Assembly (NCBI GenBank): GCA_050114795.1
Contig: JASFRS010000097.1
Coordinates: forward strand, 1 to 9,097
Reading direction: 5' to 3'
DNA from: JASFRS01 sp050114795
GTDB lineage: Bacteria; Pseudomonadota; Alphaproteobacteria; Sphingomonadales; CAKZYD01
DNA: 9,097 bases
The position numbers and the translations under genes are program-made. Positions 1 to 5,723 of this stretch are shown piece by piece. Positions within the stretch are counted from its first letter, which is position 1. Each line of letters begins with the position of its first letter. The notes below the pieces were generated by a model. The model was given only the letters and a program-made list of their open reading frames with translations, ran no database searches and was not told where the DNA came from.

Positions 1-675
1 AGCGTTGCTAAAGACGAATATGAAGAATGCCTAACCAAGGCTGCTTTCCTTACAGCCTCAAAGGGACAATTCGATTTATTCGAAACACTGGGCTGGACAC
101 CAGCAGACGGCTTCCACTTACTAGACCGCCATTTGGAACGGCTTACGCATTCGGCAACCTATTTCGGCTTTCGCTTTGACGAAAATGAAATACGCACGTT
201 CTTGGACCAACTTGTCGAAGACCAAAGCGAGGCAAGGCGAATTAAACTCCTCCTATCTCGCTCTGGCGCCATAAGCGGGCAGGCACAGTCCATGCCCCCC
301 TCACCCAAACAGCCCGTGCCCATTAAATTATCAGCCATTCAGGTGAACAGCGCTGACCCTTTTCTTTATCACAAGACGACTAAGCGGGATGTCTATACTC
401 AAGCAGCCTCTGATAAAGACGCCTTTGAACACTTGCTGTCCAATGAACGTGGCGAGATTACCGAAGGCTGTTTCACCAATTTATTCGTTCAAAAACACGG
501 GCAGCTCTACACCCCTAAACTCGAATGCGGCCTCCTACCCGGGATCTTGCGCGCTGAGCTACTAGCCCAAGGCACCTATAAAGAACACACTCTATATATA
601 GATGATCTCAAAAACGCTGACGCCCTATTCATCGGCAACTCTCTGCGTGGACTTTTGTCTGCAAAGCTGATTTAG
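1..675 (+). CDS. pabC: Aminodeoxychorismate lyase domain, probably the C-terminus of a PabB-PabC fusion (5' truncated)
   Basis: PLP fold-type IV enzyme that converts 4-amino-4-deoxychorismate to p-aminobenzoate and pyruvate for folate synthesis in the cytoplasm. The frame is open from base 1, so the start lies outside the window. Visible motifs are FDLFETLGW near residue 24, LLDRHLERL near 41 and YHKTTKRD near 123, whose first Lys (codon 373-375) is the probable PLP lysine. EGCFTNLF and GLLPGILR follow, typical of this family. The upstream stretch (EYEECLTKAAF) matches the linker preceding PabC in alphaproteobacterial PabB-PabC fusions, so the full gene probably also encodes aminodeoxychorismate synthase component I. 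That is inference, because the PabB half is not in view. The TTG at 133 is internal and not a start. A branched-chain or D-amino-acid aminotransferase is less likely given the DLFETL/LLDRH motifs. Confidence 0.88.
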   Translation, partial: SVAKDEYEECLTKAAFLTASKGQFDLFETLGWTPADGFHLLDRHLERLTHSATYFGFRFDENEIRTFLDQLVEDQSEARRIKLLLSRSGAISGQAQSMPPSPKQPVPIKLSAIQVNSADPFLYHKTTKRDVYTQAASDKDAFEHLLSNERGEITEGCFTNLFVQKHGQLYTPKLECGLLPGILRAELLAQGTYKEHTLYIDDLKNADALFIGNSLRGLLSAKLI

Positions 676-694
676 CCGGGTTTACGGCTATTTT
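673..694 (+). terminator. Probable weak intrinsic terminator after pabC
   Basis: TAGCCG (673-678) and CGGCTA (685-690) form a perfect 6-bp stem with a 6-base loop, followed by TTTT. The stem overlaps the pabC stop codon. The T tract is short, so termination may be partial. Confidence 0.5.
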
Positions 695-736
695 ACGCTT
701 CCATGCCACTATAAATTCCATGGGAAGAGTACTCCC

Positions 737-744
737 GGAAGGAG
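737..744 (+). promoter_or_regulatory. Shine-Dalgarno that fixes the start of the small gene
   Basis: GGAAGGAG lies 8 bases before ATG 753. It therefore selects 753 rather than the in-frame ATG at 720, which has no comparable site. Confidence 0.75.
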
Positions 745-752
745 TAAGGGCT

Positions 753-944
753 ATGGGTCAGTCAAAACCGGCAGGTGGCAGCAAGGCGACACCGGGCAAC
801 AGCCACAACCAGGATCTCAGTCACATTCAAGAACTCGCAAACACACTGGTACGTCACTTAGGTGTTCAAGGTGCGCGGCGCATATGTATGGAAAACCATT
901 GGGCGTCCGTTTTGGCATTCATTGACCATCAGGATCCGCATTAA
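753..944 (+). CDS. Small hypothetical protein, 63 aa
   Basis: I do not recognise this protein. It begins MGQSKPAGG and has a polar, Gly/Ser/Asn-rich first 20 residues. A compact, probably helical segment follows (IQELANTLVRHLG then ARRICMENHWASVLAFID), with an HLGVQGARRIC turn and a single Cys near residue 45. No signal peptide or membrane segment is visible. A strong ribosome binding site with ideal spacing, a separate terminator on each side and an amphipathic C-terminal half support a real, independently transcribed gene. The region 710-716 (TATAAAT) could be its -10 element, but no good -35 is at the right distance. Function unknown. Confidence 0.65.
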   Translation: MGQSKPAGGSKATPGNSHNQDLSHIQELANTLVRHLGVQGARRICMENHWASVLAFIDHQDPH

Positions 945-983
945 AACTTCACCTACAAAATCCCTAGGAAAAGAACATTGGAG

Positions 984-1014
984 TGAATCGATTTTAAGAG
1001 AATCGATTCATTTT
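984..1014 (+). terminator. Perfect 10-bp inverted repeat with T run, probable terminator of the small gene
   Basis: TGAATCGATT (984-993) and AATCGATTCA (1001-1010) are exact reverse complements around a 7-base loop, followed by TTTT at 1011-1014. It sits 40 bases after the small gene's stop. Each arm carries the palindrome ATCGAT, so a protein-binding operator is an alternative reading. The stem is AT-rich and the T tract is short. Confidence 0.5.
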
Positions 1015-1142
1015 GCCCTTGTTCACTTCTCATAAATTTCTGATTCTCCCCTCTTGATGAACACTTCATCGCGCTTTAGAAGGGAAATTCGGCGCGAAAT
1101 CGCGTCAATTAAACTTTTTCCTTGGAATAAGGATCGATTCCT
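1015..1142 (+). other. Gene-free stretch, presumed promoter region of the operon
   Basis: No coding potential was seen. The stretch is AT-rich and contains CGCGA-AA-TCGCG at 1093-1104, a small perfect inverted repeat that could be an operator. A third copy of ATCGATT, also present in the upstream hairpin, is at 1133-1139. I could not find a convincing -35/-10 pair. TTGGAA (1122) with TGATAG (1146) is a weak candidate at best. Confidence 0.3.
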
Positions 1143-1438
1143 GGATGATAGGGCGCCGTTGCGAAGGCCCGTATTATCCGGGCAATAAGAAGGCACCATA
1201 AATTAAAGAAATAAGGTGCCCTAAAAATGCGGGGAGTAATGGATCGAAAGATCGACCGGTTAACGCGGGGTAACGCGTGTGTTGCTGGATTATGCCAGCA
1301 CCCCGAACCGGCTCTTTACCATGTCCCTCGTACCGTGAGCTTCGATGCTCGCTTGCAACGGTGAGCATGTCTTTGGACGCAGGCCCATGCCCTAATGCTA
1401 GGCTTGATAAAGAAGACACTCGGGGAACGACGGGCCTG
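1143..1438 (+). ncRNA. Candidate structured RNA or long structured 5' leader of the TonB operon
   Basis: About 300 bases without a plausible gene fold into six hairpins by eye. P1 is 1143-1154 with 1167-1179 (12 pairs, one bulge, one G-U). P2 is 1192-1197/1215-1220 with a 17-base A-rich loop. P3 is 1242-1245/1250-1253 closed by a GAAA tetraloop. P4 is 1256-1261/1306-1311, then 1266-1270/1301-1305, then 1283-1288/1295-1300, with the 3' strand continuously paired over 1295-1311. P5 is 1320-1323/1366-1369, 1327-1329/1363-1365, 1332-1336/1358-1362 and 1337-1340/1347-1350, with the 3' strand 1358-1369 fully paired. P6 is 1380-1386/1432-1438 (7 bp, perfect) with an inner hairpin near 1389-1403. It ends about 50 bases before the first operon gene and has no terminator of its own, which favours a leader. 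I do not recognise it as tmRNA, RNase P RNA, SRP RNA or a known riboswitch. The strand is inferred from the downstream operon. Confidence 0.45.
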
Positions 1439-1489
1439 TAATGGAAGCTTTAAGGCTCATATGGAATGGATACGTTCGTAGGATAACGC

Positions 1490-2275
1490 ATGAACATCAA
1501 AACACTTAGAGATTTAGCCCTGTCAGGTGCTGCCATTGCAGCACTTGGTATTGGTGCTTTTAGCGCTCAAGCGCAAGACGTGGATAGCGTCGTAAGCGAA
1601 GGGCAACAAGCCAATCAGCTTGCCCAACAATCCCAACAACGGGTCGACCAAATCAGCGATGAAACCGATAAGCTGGTTAACAATTATCGGACATTGAGCC
1701 GTCAAATCGACGACATTCGGATTTATAATGAGCAATTGCGGCGGCAAATTGCCAGCCAATTGGAAGAAATTGCCAATCTGGATGAATCCATTAACAACAT
1801 CGATGTTATTCGTCGTCAGGTTCTACCGGAAATGATTGAAATGGTTGATGGCCTCGAAGAGTTCATCAAACTTGACATGCCGTTCCGTCGTCAAGAACGT
1901 CTGGACCGTGTTGCGGATTTGCGTGAATTCTTGGATAGTGGCGATATCAGCCCTGCTGAACAATTCCGCCAAATCATGGAAACACTGCAAGCTGAAGCTG
2001 AATATGGTCGTACCATTGAACATTACCGTGATACGGTAAATCACAATGGTGAAGACCGTCAGGTTGAAGTCCTCCGCATTGGTCGCGTTGCGCTAATGTA
2101 TAAAGCTGAAGGCCAAAACACTAATGTCCTCGGCATGTGGGATCAATCAGCAGGCGCATGGACCGCACTCCCATCGTCTTATGCAGCCCAAATCGAAACA
2201 GGCCTGCGTTTCTCCAAGAAACAAGCTACGGCTCAGCTCCTTGTTCTTCCCGTTTCTGCGCCGGAGGGTAACTGA
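1490..2275 (+). CDS. DUF3450 family periplasmic protein of the TonB system
   Basis: This secreted protein of 261 residues is the first gene of the TonB operon. Residues 1-28 form a signal peptide (hydrophobic core LSGAAIAALGIGAF, cleavage after AQA). Residues 30-105 are rich in Gln, Asn, Asp and Glu with heptad-like spacing, as in a coiled coil. Family-like motifs follow: LDMPFRRQERLDR (128-140), RTIEHYRDTV (174-183) and VLRIGRVALMY (194-204). DUF3450 genes typically precede TtpC/ExbB genes, and a periplasmic scaffold or adaptor role is inferred. The start ATG has AGGA six bases upstream. Its stop overlaps the next start by one base (TGATG), suggesting translational coupling. The exact molecular role is unknown. 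Confidence 0.88.
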   Translation: MNIKTLRDLALSGAAIAALGIGAFSAQAQDVDSVVSEGQQANQLAQQSQQRVDQISDETDKLVNNYRTLSRQIDDIRIYNEQLRRQIASQLEEIANLDESINNIDVIRRQVLPEMIEMVDGLEEFIKLDMPFRRQERLDRVADLREFLDSGDISPAEQFRQIMETLQAEAEYGRTIEHYRDTVNHNGEDRQVEVLRIGRVALMYKAEGQNTNVLGMWDQSAGAWTALPSSYAAQIETGLRFSKKQATAQLLVLPVSAPEGN

Positions 2276-3651
2276 TGAAAAAGATTTTAGCCGGCACAGT
2301 CGCCGCACTTTGCTTGGGTTTTGGTGTTTCTGCACAAGCTCAAGAAGCTCAAAGCCTTGATGAACTTCTGGAAACCGTTCAACAAGGTCGTTCTGCTGAA
2401 GCCCGTGAATGGCAGCAGCGTGAAGCTGCTTTCCGCGCAGAACGTTCAACACAACAACAAAAACTACAACAGGCTCGCAATGATGTCGCTCGTGAAGAAC
2501 GCACATCAGAACAGTTGGAAGCTCAGTTCCGCGCCAATGAAAACACCATTGCGCAAAAAACTGAAACTTATCAAAACCGCCTGGCAAACCTGAACGAATT
2601 GTTTGGTGTTCTGCAGCAAGTCGCTGGTGATACCCGCGCCAATCTGCAAAACTCACTCATCAGCGCTGAATACCCAGGTCGTGTTGACTCGATTCAAGAG
2701 CTGATCGACAAAACAGCTACCGGTACAACGCTTCCGAAAATCGAAGAAATCCGCAACCTGTGGTCAACGATTCTTCAAGAAGCCATTGAATCCGGCAAAA
2801 CTTCTGTCTTTGTTGCAGACGTCAATGAAGAAGGCGTGACAAGCAGCCGCGAAGTGACCCGCGTTGGTCAATTTGCCATCGTTTCTGACGGCGAGTTCCT
2901 GTCTTATAACATTGAAACCGGTCAAACTGAGGGTTCACTGTCTGTTTTGGCAGCACAACCGTCAAGCAGCATTCAATCCATGGCTCGTGACCTGCAAAAC
3001 GCATCAGGCGGCCATGTTGATTTCGCTGTTGACCCACTTCGTGGTCAATTGCTTGCCTTGATCGGCCAAAGCCCAAGCCTTGGCGAGCGTATCAACCAAG
3101 GTGGTGAAGTTGGTTATGTGATCTTAGGCCTTGGCGTCATTGCGATCCTGTTCACAATCTTCAAAGTTCTGTCTCTCCTTGCTGTTTCCGGCAAAATCAA
3201 GCGTCAGATGAAGTCTGAACAACCAATGGACAACAACCCACTGGGTCGTGTGCTGCAAGTCTATCATGACAACCGCAGCGTTGACGTCGAAACCCTTGAG
3301 CTGAAAATGGATGAAGCCATCTTGAAAGAAACACCGAAGCTTGAAGCCGGTAATACTTTCGTCAAGATCGTTTCGGTTGTTGCACCGCTTCTTGGTCTGT
3401 TCGGTACGGTTACCGGCATGATCGTGGTGTTCCAATCCATCACGCTCTTCGGTACTGGCGATCCAAAACTGATGGCTGGCGGTATTTCTCAAGCCCTGGT
3501 CACCACCGTGCTTGGTCTGACAGTCGCTATCCCAACCGTTCTGCTGCATAGCTTCCTCGCTGGTCGGACACGCTCACTCATCCATATTTTGGAAGAGCAA
3601 GCTGCCGGCATTATCGCAGTACATGCGGAACAGGAGAATGCCCGTGCTTGA
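2275..3651 (+). CDS. ttpC: TtpC-type long MotA/TolQ/ExbB proton channel protein with periplasmic coiled-coil domain
   Basis: Inner-membrane protein of 458 residues. It has a signal peptide (MKKILAGTVAALCLGFG, cleavage after AQA near 22), a Gln/Glu/Arg-rich coiled coil at about 25-110 and a periplasmic domain to about 275. TM1 is at about 279-303 (GYVILGLGVIAILF). A MotA/ExbB domain follows with TM2 at about 363-390 (APLLGLFGTVTGM) and TM3 at about 407-430. The PLLGLFGTVTGM motif is the ExbB/TolQ channel hallmark. The extra periplasmic part matches TtpC of Vibrio TonB2 systems, which is needed for TonB2-dependent uptake. GGAGGG (2263-2268) precedes the start. It presumably works with the short ExbB, ExbD and TonB encoded downstream. 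Confidence 0.9.
   Translation: MKKILAGTVAALCLGFGVSAQAQEAQSLDELLETVQQGRSAEAREWQQREAAFRAERSTQQQKLQQARNDVAREERTSEQLEAQFRANENTIAQKTETYQNRLANLNELFGVLQQVAGDTRANLQNSLISAEYPGRVDSIQELIDKTATGTTLPKIEEIRNLWSTILQEAIESGKTSVFVADVNEEGVTSSREVTRVGQFAIVSDGEFLSYNIETGQTEGSLSVLAAQPSSSIQSMARDLQNASGGHVDFAVDPLRGQLLALIGQSPSLGERINQGGEVGYVILGLGVIAILFTIFKVLSLLAVSGKIKRQMKSEQPMDNNPLGRVLQVYHDNRSVDVETLELKMDEAILKETPKLEAGNTFVKIVSVVAPLLGLFGTVTGMIVVFQSITLFGTGDPKLMAGGISQALVTTVLGLTVAIPTVLLHSFLAGRTRSLIHILEEQAAGIIAVHAEQENARA
3632..3636 (+). promoter_or_regulatory. Shine-Dalgarno selecting a GTG start for exbB
   Basis: AGGAG lies 7 bases before GTG 3644. The in-frame ATG at 3638 is only one base away from it, and the ATG at 3623 lies upstream of it. 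Confidence 0.65.
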
Positions 3652-4171
3652 TTTCGGCGGTGCATTGGACAGTGTCCGCACCTTTATGGATAGTGGCGGT
3701 GTCGTCCTCTATCTCATATTTGGTGTGATCACGGTCATGCTAGCGCTGGTGCTCGAGCGGGCGATCTATTTCCAGACCGCCTATAAGCGCGAAGCTTCCC
3801 GGGTTATTGAAGCCTGGGAAGCTCGTGACGAGCGTAAGTCCTGGTATGCCCATAAAATTCGTACTGCAATGATCTCGCAGGTCAAAGAAGGCCTTAATCA
3901 GAATATCAATATGATTAAGACTTTGGTCGCCGTCTGCCCGCTTTTTGGGCTGCTCGGCACCGTGACCGGTATGATCCTTGTCTTTGAAGTAATGGCTTTC
4001 TTTGGTTCTGGTAATGCCCGCGCTATGGCGTCTGGTGTTTCCAAAGCCACCATCCCTACGATGGCCGGCATGGTCGGTGCGTTGATTGGTGTGTTCGCCT
4101 CCACTTATGTGGAACGCGGCGCCTCCAAACGTGCTGAGGAGCTGGAAGACAGCCTGACAATGGAGCATTGA
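3644..4171 (+). CDS. exbB: ExbB proton channel subunit (MotA/TolQ/ExbB family)
   Basis: Short inner-membrane ExbB of 175 residues from GTG 3644, the usual size for TonB2-type ExbB. It forms the proton-conducting pore with ExbD and energises TonB. TM1 spans about 19-44 (VVLYLIFGVITVMLALVLE), with a cytoplasmic loop at about 45-90. TM2 is at about 92-120 with PLFGLLGTVTGM at 99-110, and TM3 at about 137-158 (PTIPTMAGMVG-like: here TIPTMAGMVGALIG). GTG was chosen because of the AGGAG seven bases upstream and because MLDFGGALDSVRTFMDSGG resembles ExbB2 N-termini. Starting at ATG 3623 would add seven residues. It overlaps the end of ttpC by 8 bases, implying coupled translation. The two ExbB-like genes are not redundant in length: this one lacks the periplasmic domain of TtpC. 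Confidence 0.9.
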   Translation: MLDFGGALDSVRTFMDSGGVVLYLIFGVITVMLALVLERAIYFQTAYKREASRVIEAWEARDERKSWYAHKIRTAMISQVKEGLNQNINMIKTLVAVCPLFGLLGTVTGMILVFEVMAFFGSGNARAMASGVSKATIPTMAGMVGALIGVFASTYVERGASKRAEELEDSLTMEH

Positions 4172-4175
4172 GGCC

Positions 4176-4583
4176 ATGCGTAGTCACGCTCAGAAACAAA
4201 TCGGAGAAGAGGCAACGATCGACTTGACGCCCATGTTGGACGTCGTGTTCATTATGCTCATCTTCTTCATCGTGACGGCTTCCTTTGTTAAGGAAGCTGG
4301 CATTCAGGTGATCAAGCCAGAGGTGACACAAGCCTGGCTTGAACAAAGAGCCAGTATCATTATCGCGATTGATCAAAACGATCAGATATACATCCAGCGC
4401 CAAAATTATGACATTGCGTCAGTTCGTCCGGTTATTGAAAGGCTACAGGCAGAAAACCCGAAAGGGTCTGTCGTTATCCAGCCTGACCGTGCGTCCAGCG
4501 TTCATGTCTATGCTGAGGTGCAAGATGCCGTGAAAGCGGCGGGTGTCCCAAAAGTGATCATGGCTACTGAATCTGAATTTTAG
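4176..4583 (+). CDS. exbD: ExbD proton channel subunit, first copy
   Basis: Inner-membrane protein of 135 residues with a short cytoplasmic N-terminus, one membrane helix (about 22-41) and a periplasmic C-terminal domain. The motif DLTPMLDVVFIMLIFF is the ExbD/TolR signature. Asp22 in PMLDVVF corresponds to the essential proton-carrying Asp of ExbD (Asp25 in E. coli). The periplasmic part ends in the usual AVKAAGVPKVIMAT. It starts 4 bases after exbB stops, with GGAG at 4162-4165 as the likely ribosome binding site inside the end of exbB. A second ExbD gene follows after a hairpin-containing gap. The two share an identical membrane segment but diverge in the periplasmic domain. Confidence 0.93.
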   Translation: MRSHAQKQIGEEATIDLTPMLDVVFIMLIFFIVTASFVKEAGIQVIKPEVTQAWLEQRASIIIAIDQNDQIYIQRQNYDIASVRPVIERLQAENPKGSVVIQPDRASSVHVYAEVQDAVKAAGVPKVIMATESEF

Positions 4584-4589
4584 AAACAC

Positions 4590-4647
4590 CGGGCTTTATG
4601 CTAATATGCACATATCCAGCAGCATGATCTGCTGGATATGACGCCCG
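4590..4647 (+). repeat. Perfect 12-bp hairpin between the two exbD genes
   Basis: CATATCCAGCAG (4611-4622) and CTGCTGGATATG (4629-4640) are exact reverse complements around a 6-base loop. An outer CGGGC (4590-4594) can pair with GCCCG (4643-4647). No T tract follows, so it is not a standard terminator. A transcript-stabilising, RNase-processing or expression-tuning element inside the operon is the likeliest reading. A protein operator is the alternative. Confidence 0.7.
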
Positions 4648-4666
4648 AAGCGAAAGCGAGGAACAT

Positions 4667-5086
4667 ATGCGCAGACGCTTTACAGCCGAAGATGATGAGG
4701 CTCAAATTGACCTGACGCCCATGTTGGACGTCGTGTTCATTATGTTGATCTTCTTCATCGTAACGGCTTCCTTCGTAAAGGAGAAGGGTTGGGAAGTAAC
4801 GCGGCCTGATCAAAATCAGCAGCAACAACAAGAACCCGATCCGGATAAGAAGAATATCCTGATTACCATAACCGCCAATAATCAGTTGAAGCTTAACCGC
4901 TACACCTCGATTAGTGTTGCGTCTGTCGGTGCGAACATCAGCCGCTTGATAGCGGAAAATAATGATGCTTCAGTGGTCATTCAGGCCCAAAAGGGCGCAA
5001 AAATCAGCACATATACGGCCGTCCATGATGCCGCCATCCAAGCGGGTGTCGATCAGGCGAAGGTCGTTATGGTTACATCGGAGTAA
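4667..5086 (+). CDS. exbD: ExbD proton channel subunit, second copy
   Basis: 139-residue ExbD paralogue of the preceding gene. A charged N-terminus (MRRRFTAEDDEAQ) leads into DLTPMLDVVFIMLIFF with the channel Asp at residue 21. The periplasmic domain carries a glutamine run (NQQQQQ near 50-55) absent from the first copy and ends in AIQAGVDQAKVVMVT. The membrane segment is residue-for-residue identical to copy 1, while the rest differs widely. The two may therefore form a mixed ExbD dimer, or each may pair with one of the two ExbB-like proteins; this is inference. GAGGA at 4658-4662 serves as the ribosome binding site. The 83-base gap from the first exbD is the longest within the operon. Confidence 0.93.
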   Translation: MRRRFTAEDDEAQIDLTPMLDVVFIMLIFFIVTASFVKEKGWEVTRPDQNQQQQQEPDPDKKNILITITANNQLKLNRYTSISVASVGANISRLIAENNDASVVIQAQKGAKISTYTAVHDAAIQAGVDQAKVVMVTSE

Positions 5087-5091
5087 ACAAC

Positions 5092-5703
5092 ATGCTAGCA
5101 CGTTTACCTGGGGCCATTTTAATCGCTGTTGCGGTTACCTTTTCACTCTTTTTCGGCATGCAGTTTCTGATCGCGATTTCTGATAAACCGCAAGAAGAGA
5201 CACTTGATATCCGCATTGTCGATACGCGTATTCCACCTGAACAAACTGAAGTTCAGCGGAAGGAACGTCTGCCTGAAAAGCCGGACGAACCGGAAGAACC
5301 ACCAGAGCCGCCAAAATTCGATACAGCGGCCACCAACAAGCCTGGTGCAACCGGTACAGATCTAGCGTTCGAATTTGACGGCGGAATTGATACTGGTGGA
5401 GGCATTGAATTTGATGTTGCAGACCGTGAGGTTCTTCCCATCGTACGGGTCGAGCCGGTCTATCCAGACCGCGCAGCTCAACGGGGCATTGAAGGCTATG
5501 TCGTTCTTGAGTTTACCGTTTTGGCCAGTGGTGAAGTCGACTCAGACTCCATCATGATCATTCAAGCCGAACCTTCCAGCATCTTTAATCGCGCAGCAAC
5601 CCGTGCGGTTCGGAAATGGAAGTACCGGCCGAAAATCGAAAACGGCCAACCGGTTCCACAATACGGCATTCAAACCCAGCTGACCTTCCAGCTGGATAAC
5701 TAA
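5092..5703 (+). CDS. tonB: TonB energy transducer
   Basis: 203-residue inner-membrane-anchored TonB that carries proton-motive energy across the periplasm to TonB-dependent outer-membrane receptors. It has an uncleaved N-terminal anchor at about 7-30 (ILIAVAVTFSLFFGMQF). A short Pro/Glu-rich spacer follows at 49-75 (PEKPDEPEEPPEPP), then a Gly/Asp-rich stretch. The TonB C-terminal domain covers about 113-203, with PVYPDRAAQRGIEGYVVLEF, GEVDSDSI and AATRAVRKWKYRP. The proline region is much shorter than in E. coli TonB (about 240 aa), as is usual for TonB2-type proteins, and the periplasmic adaptors in this operon may compensate. GGAG (5080-5083) is 8 bases upstream, spaced 5 bases after exbD2. 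Confidence 0.95.
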   Translation: MLARLPGAILIAVAVTFSLFFGMQFLIAISDKPQEETLDIRIVDTRIPPEQTEVQRKERLPEKPDEPEEPPEPPKFDTAATNKPGATGTDLAFEFDGGIDTGGGIEFDVADREVLPIVRVEPVYPDRAAQRGIEGYVVLEFTVLASGEVDSDSIMIIQAEPSSIFNRAATRAVRKWKYRPKIENGQPVPQYGIQTQLTFQLDN

Positions 5704-5723
5704 TCGGACCGGAGATGAGGACT

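Noticed and set aside
692..716. Possible promoter of the small gene (TTTACG and TATAAAT)
   Set aside because: The spacing is only 12 bases, and the alternative TTTACG at 681 gives 23. Only the -10-like element is plausible.
1075..1091. TTTAGAA resembling half of an Irr (iron control) box
   Set aside because: The second half TTCTAAA is missing; the bases after the spacer are AAATTC. A 7-base half-site alone is not evidence.
1256..1311. Integron attC-like site
   Set aside because: The compound stem lacks GTTRRRY/RYYYAAC core sites, and no integrase or cassette array is nearby.
1174..1419. 81-codon open frame on the minus strand inside the hairpin-rich region
   Set aside because: Low-complexity-looking translation without recognisable domain features and no good ribosome binding site. 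The frame coincides with strongly paired segments better explained as RNA structure.
1143..1438. tmRNA, RNase P RNA, SRP RNA or riboswitch identity for the structured region
   Set aside because: No tag-peptide reading frame, no GAGGAAAGTC RNase P core, no SRP tetraloop region and no cobalamin or TPP core motif could be found by eye.
2147..2656. 169-codon minus-strand open frame, and other frames antisense or out of frame to the operon genes
   Set aside because: They overlap well-supported DUF3450, TtpC, ExbB, ExbD, TonB and TPR genes, and their translations show no domain features.
3623..3640. ATG 3623 or ATG 3638 as the start of exbB
   Set aside because: AGGAG at 3632-3636 is downstream of the first and one base from the second. 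GTG 3644 has 7-base spacing and matches the family's N-terminus.
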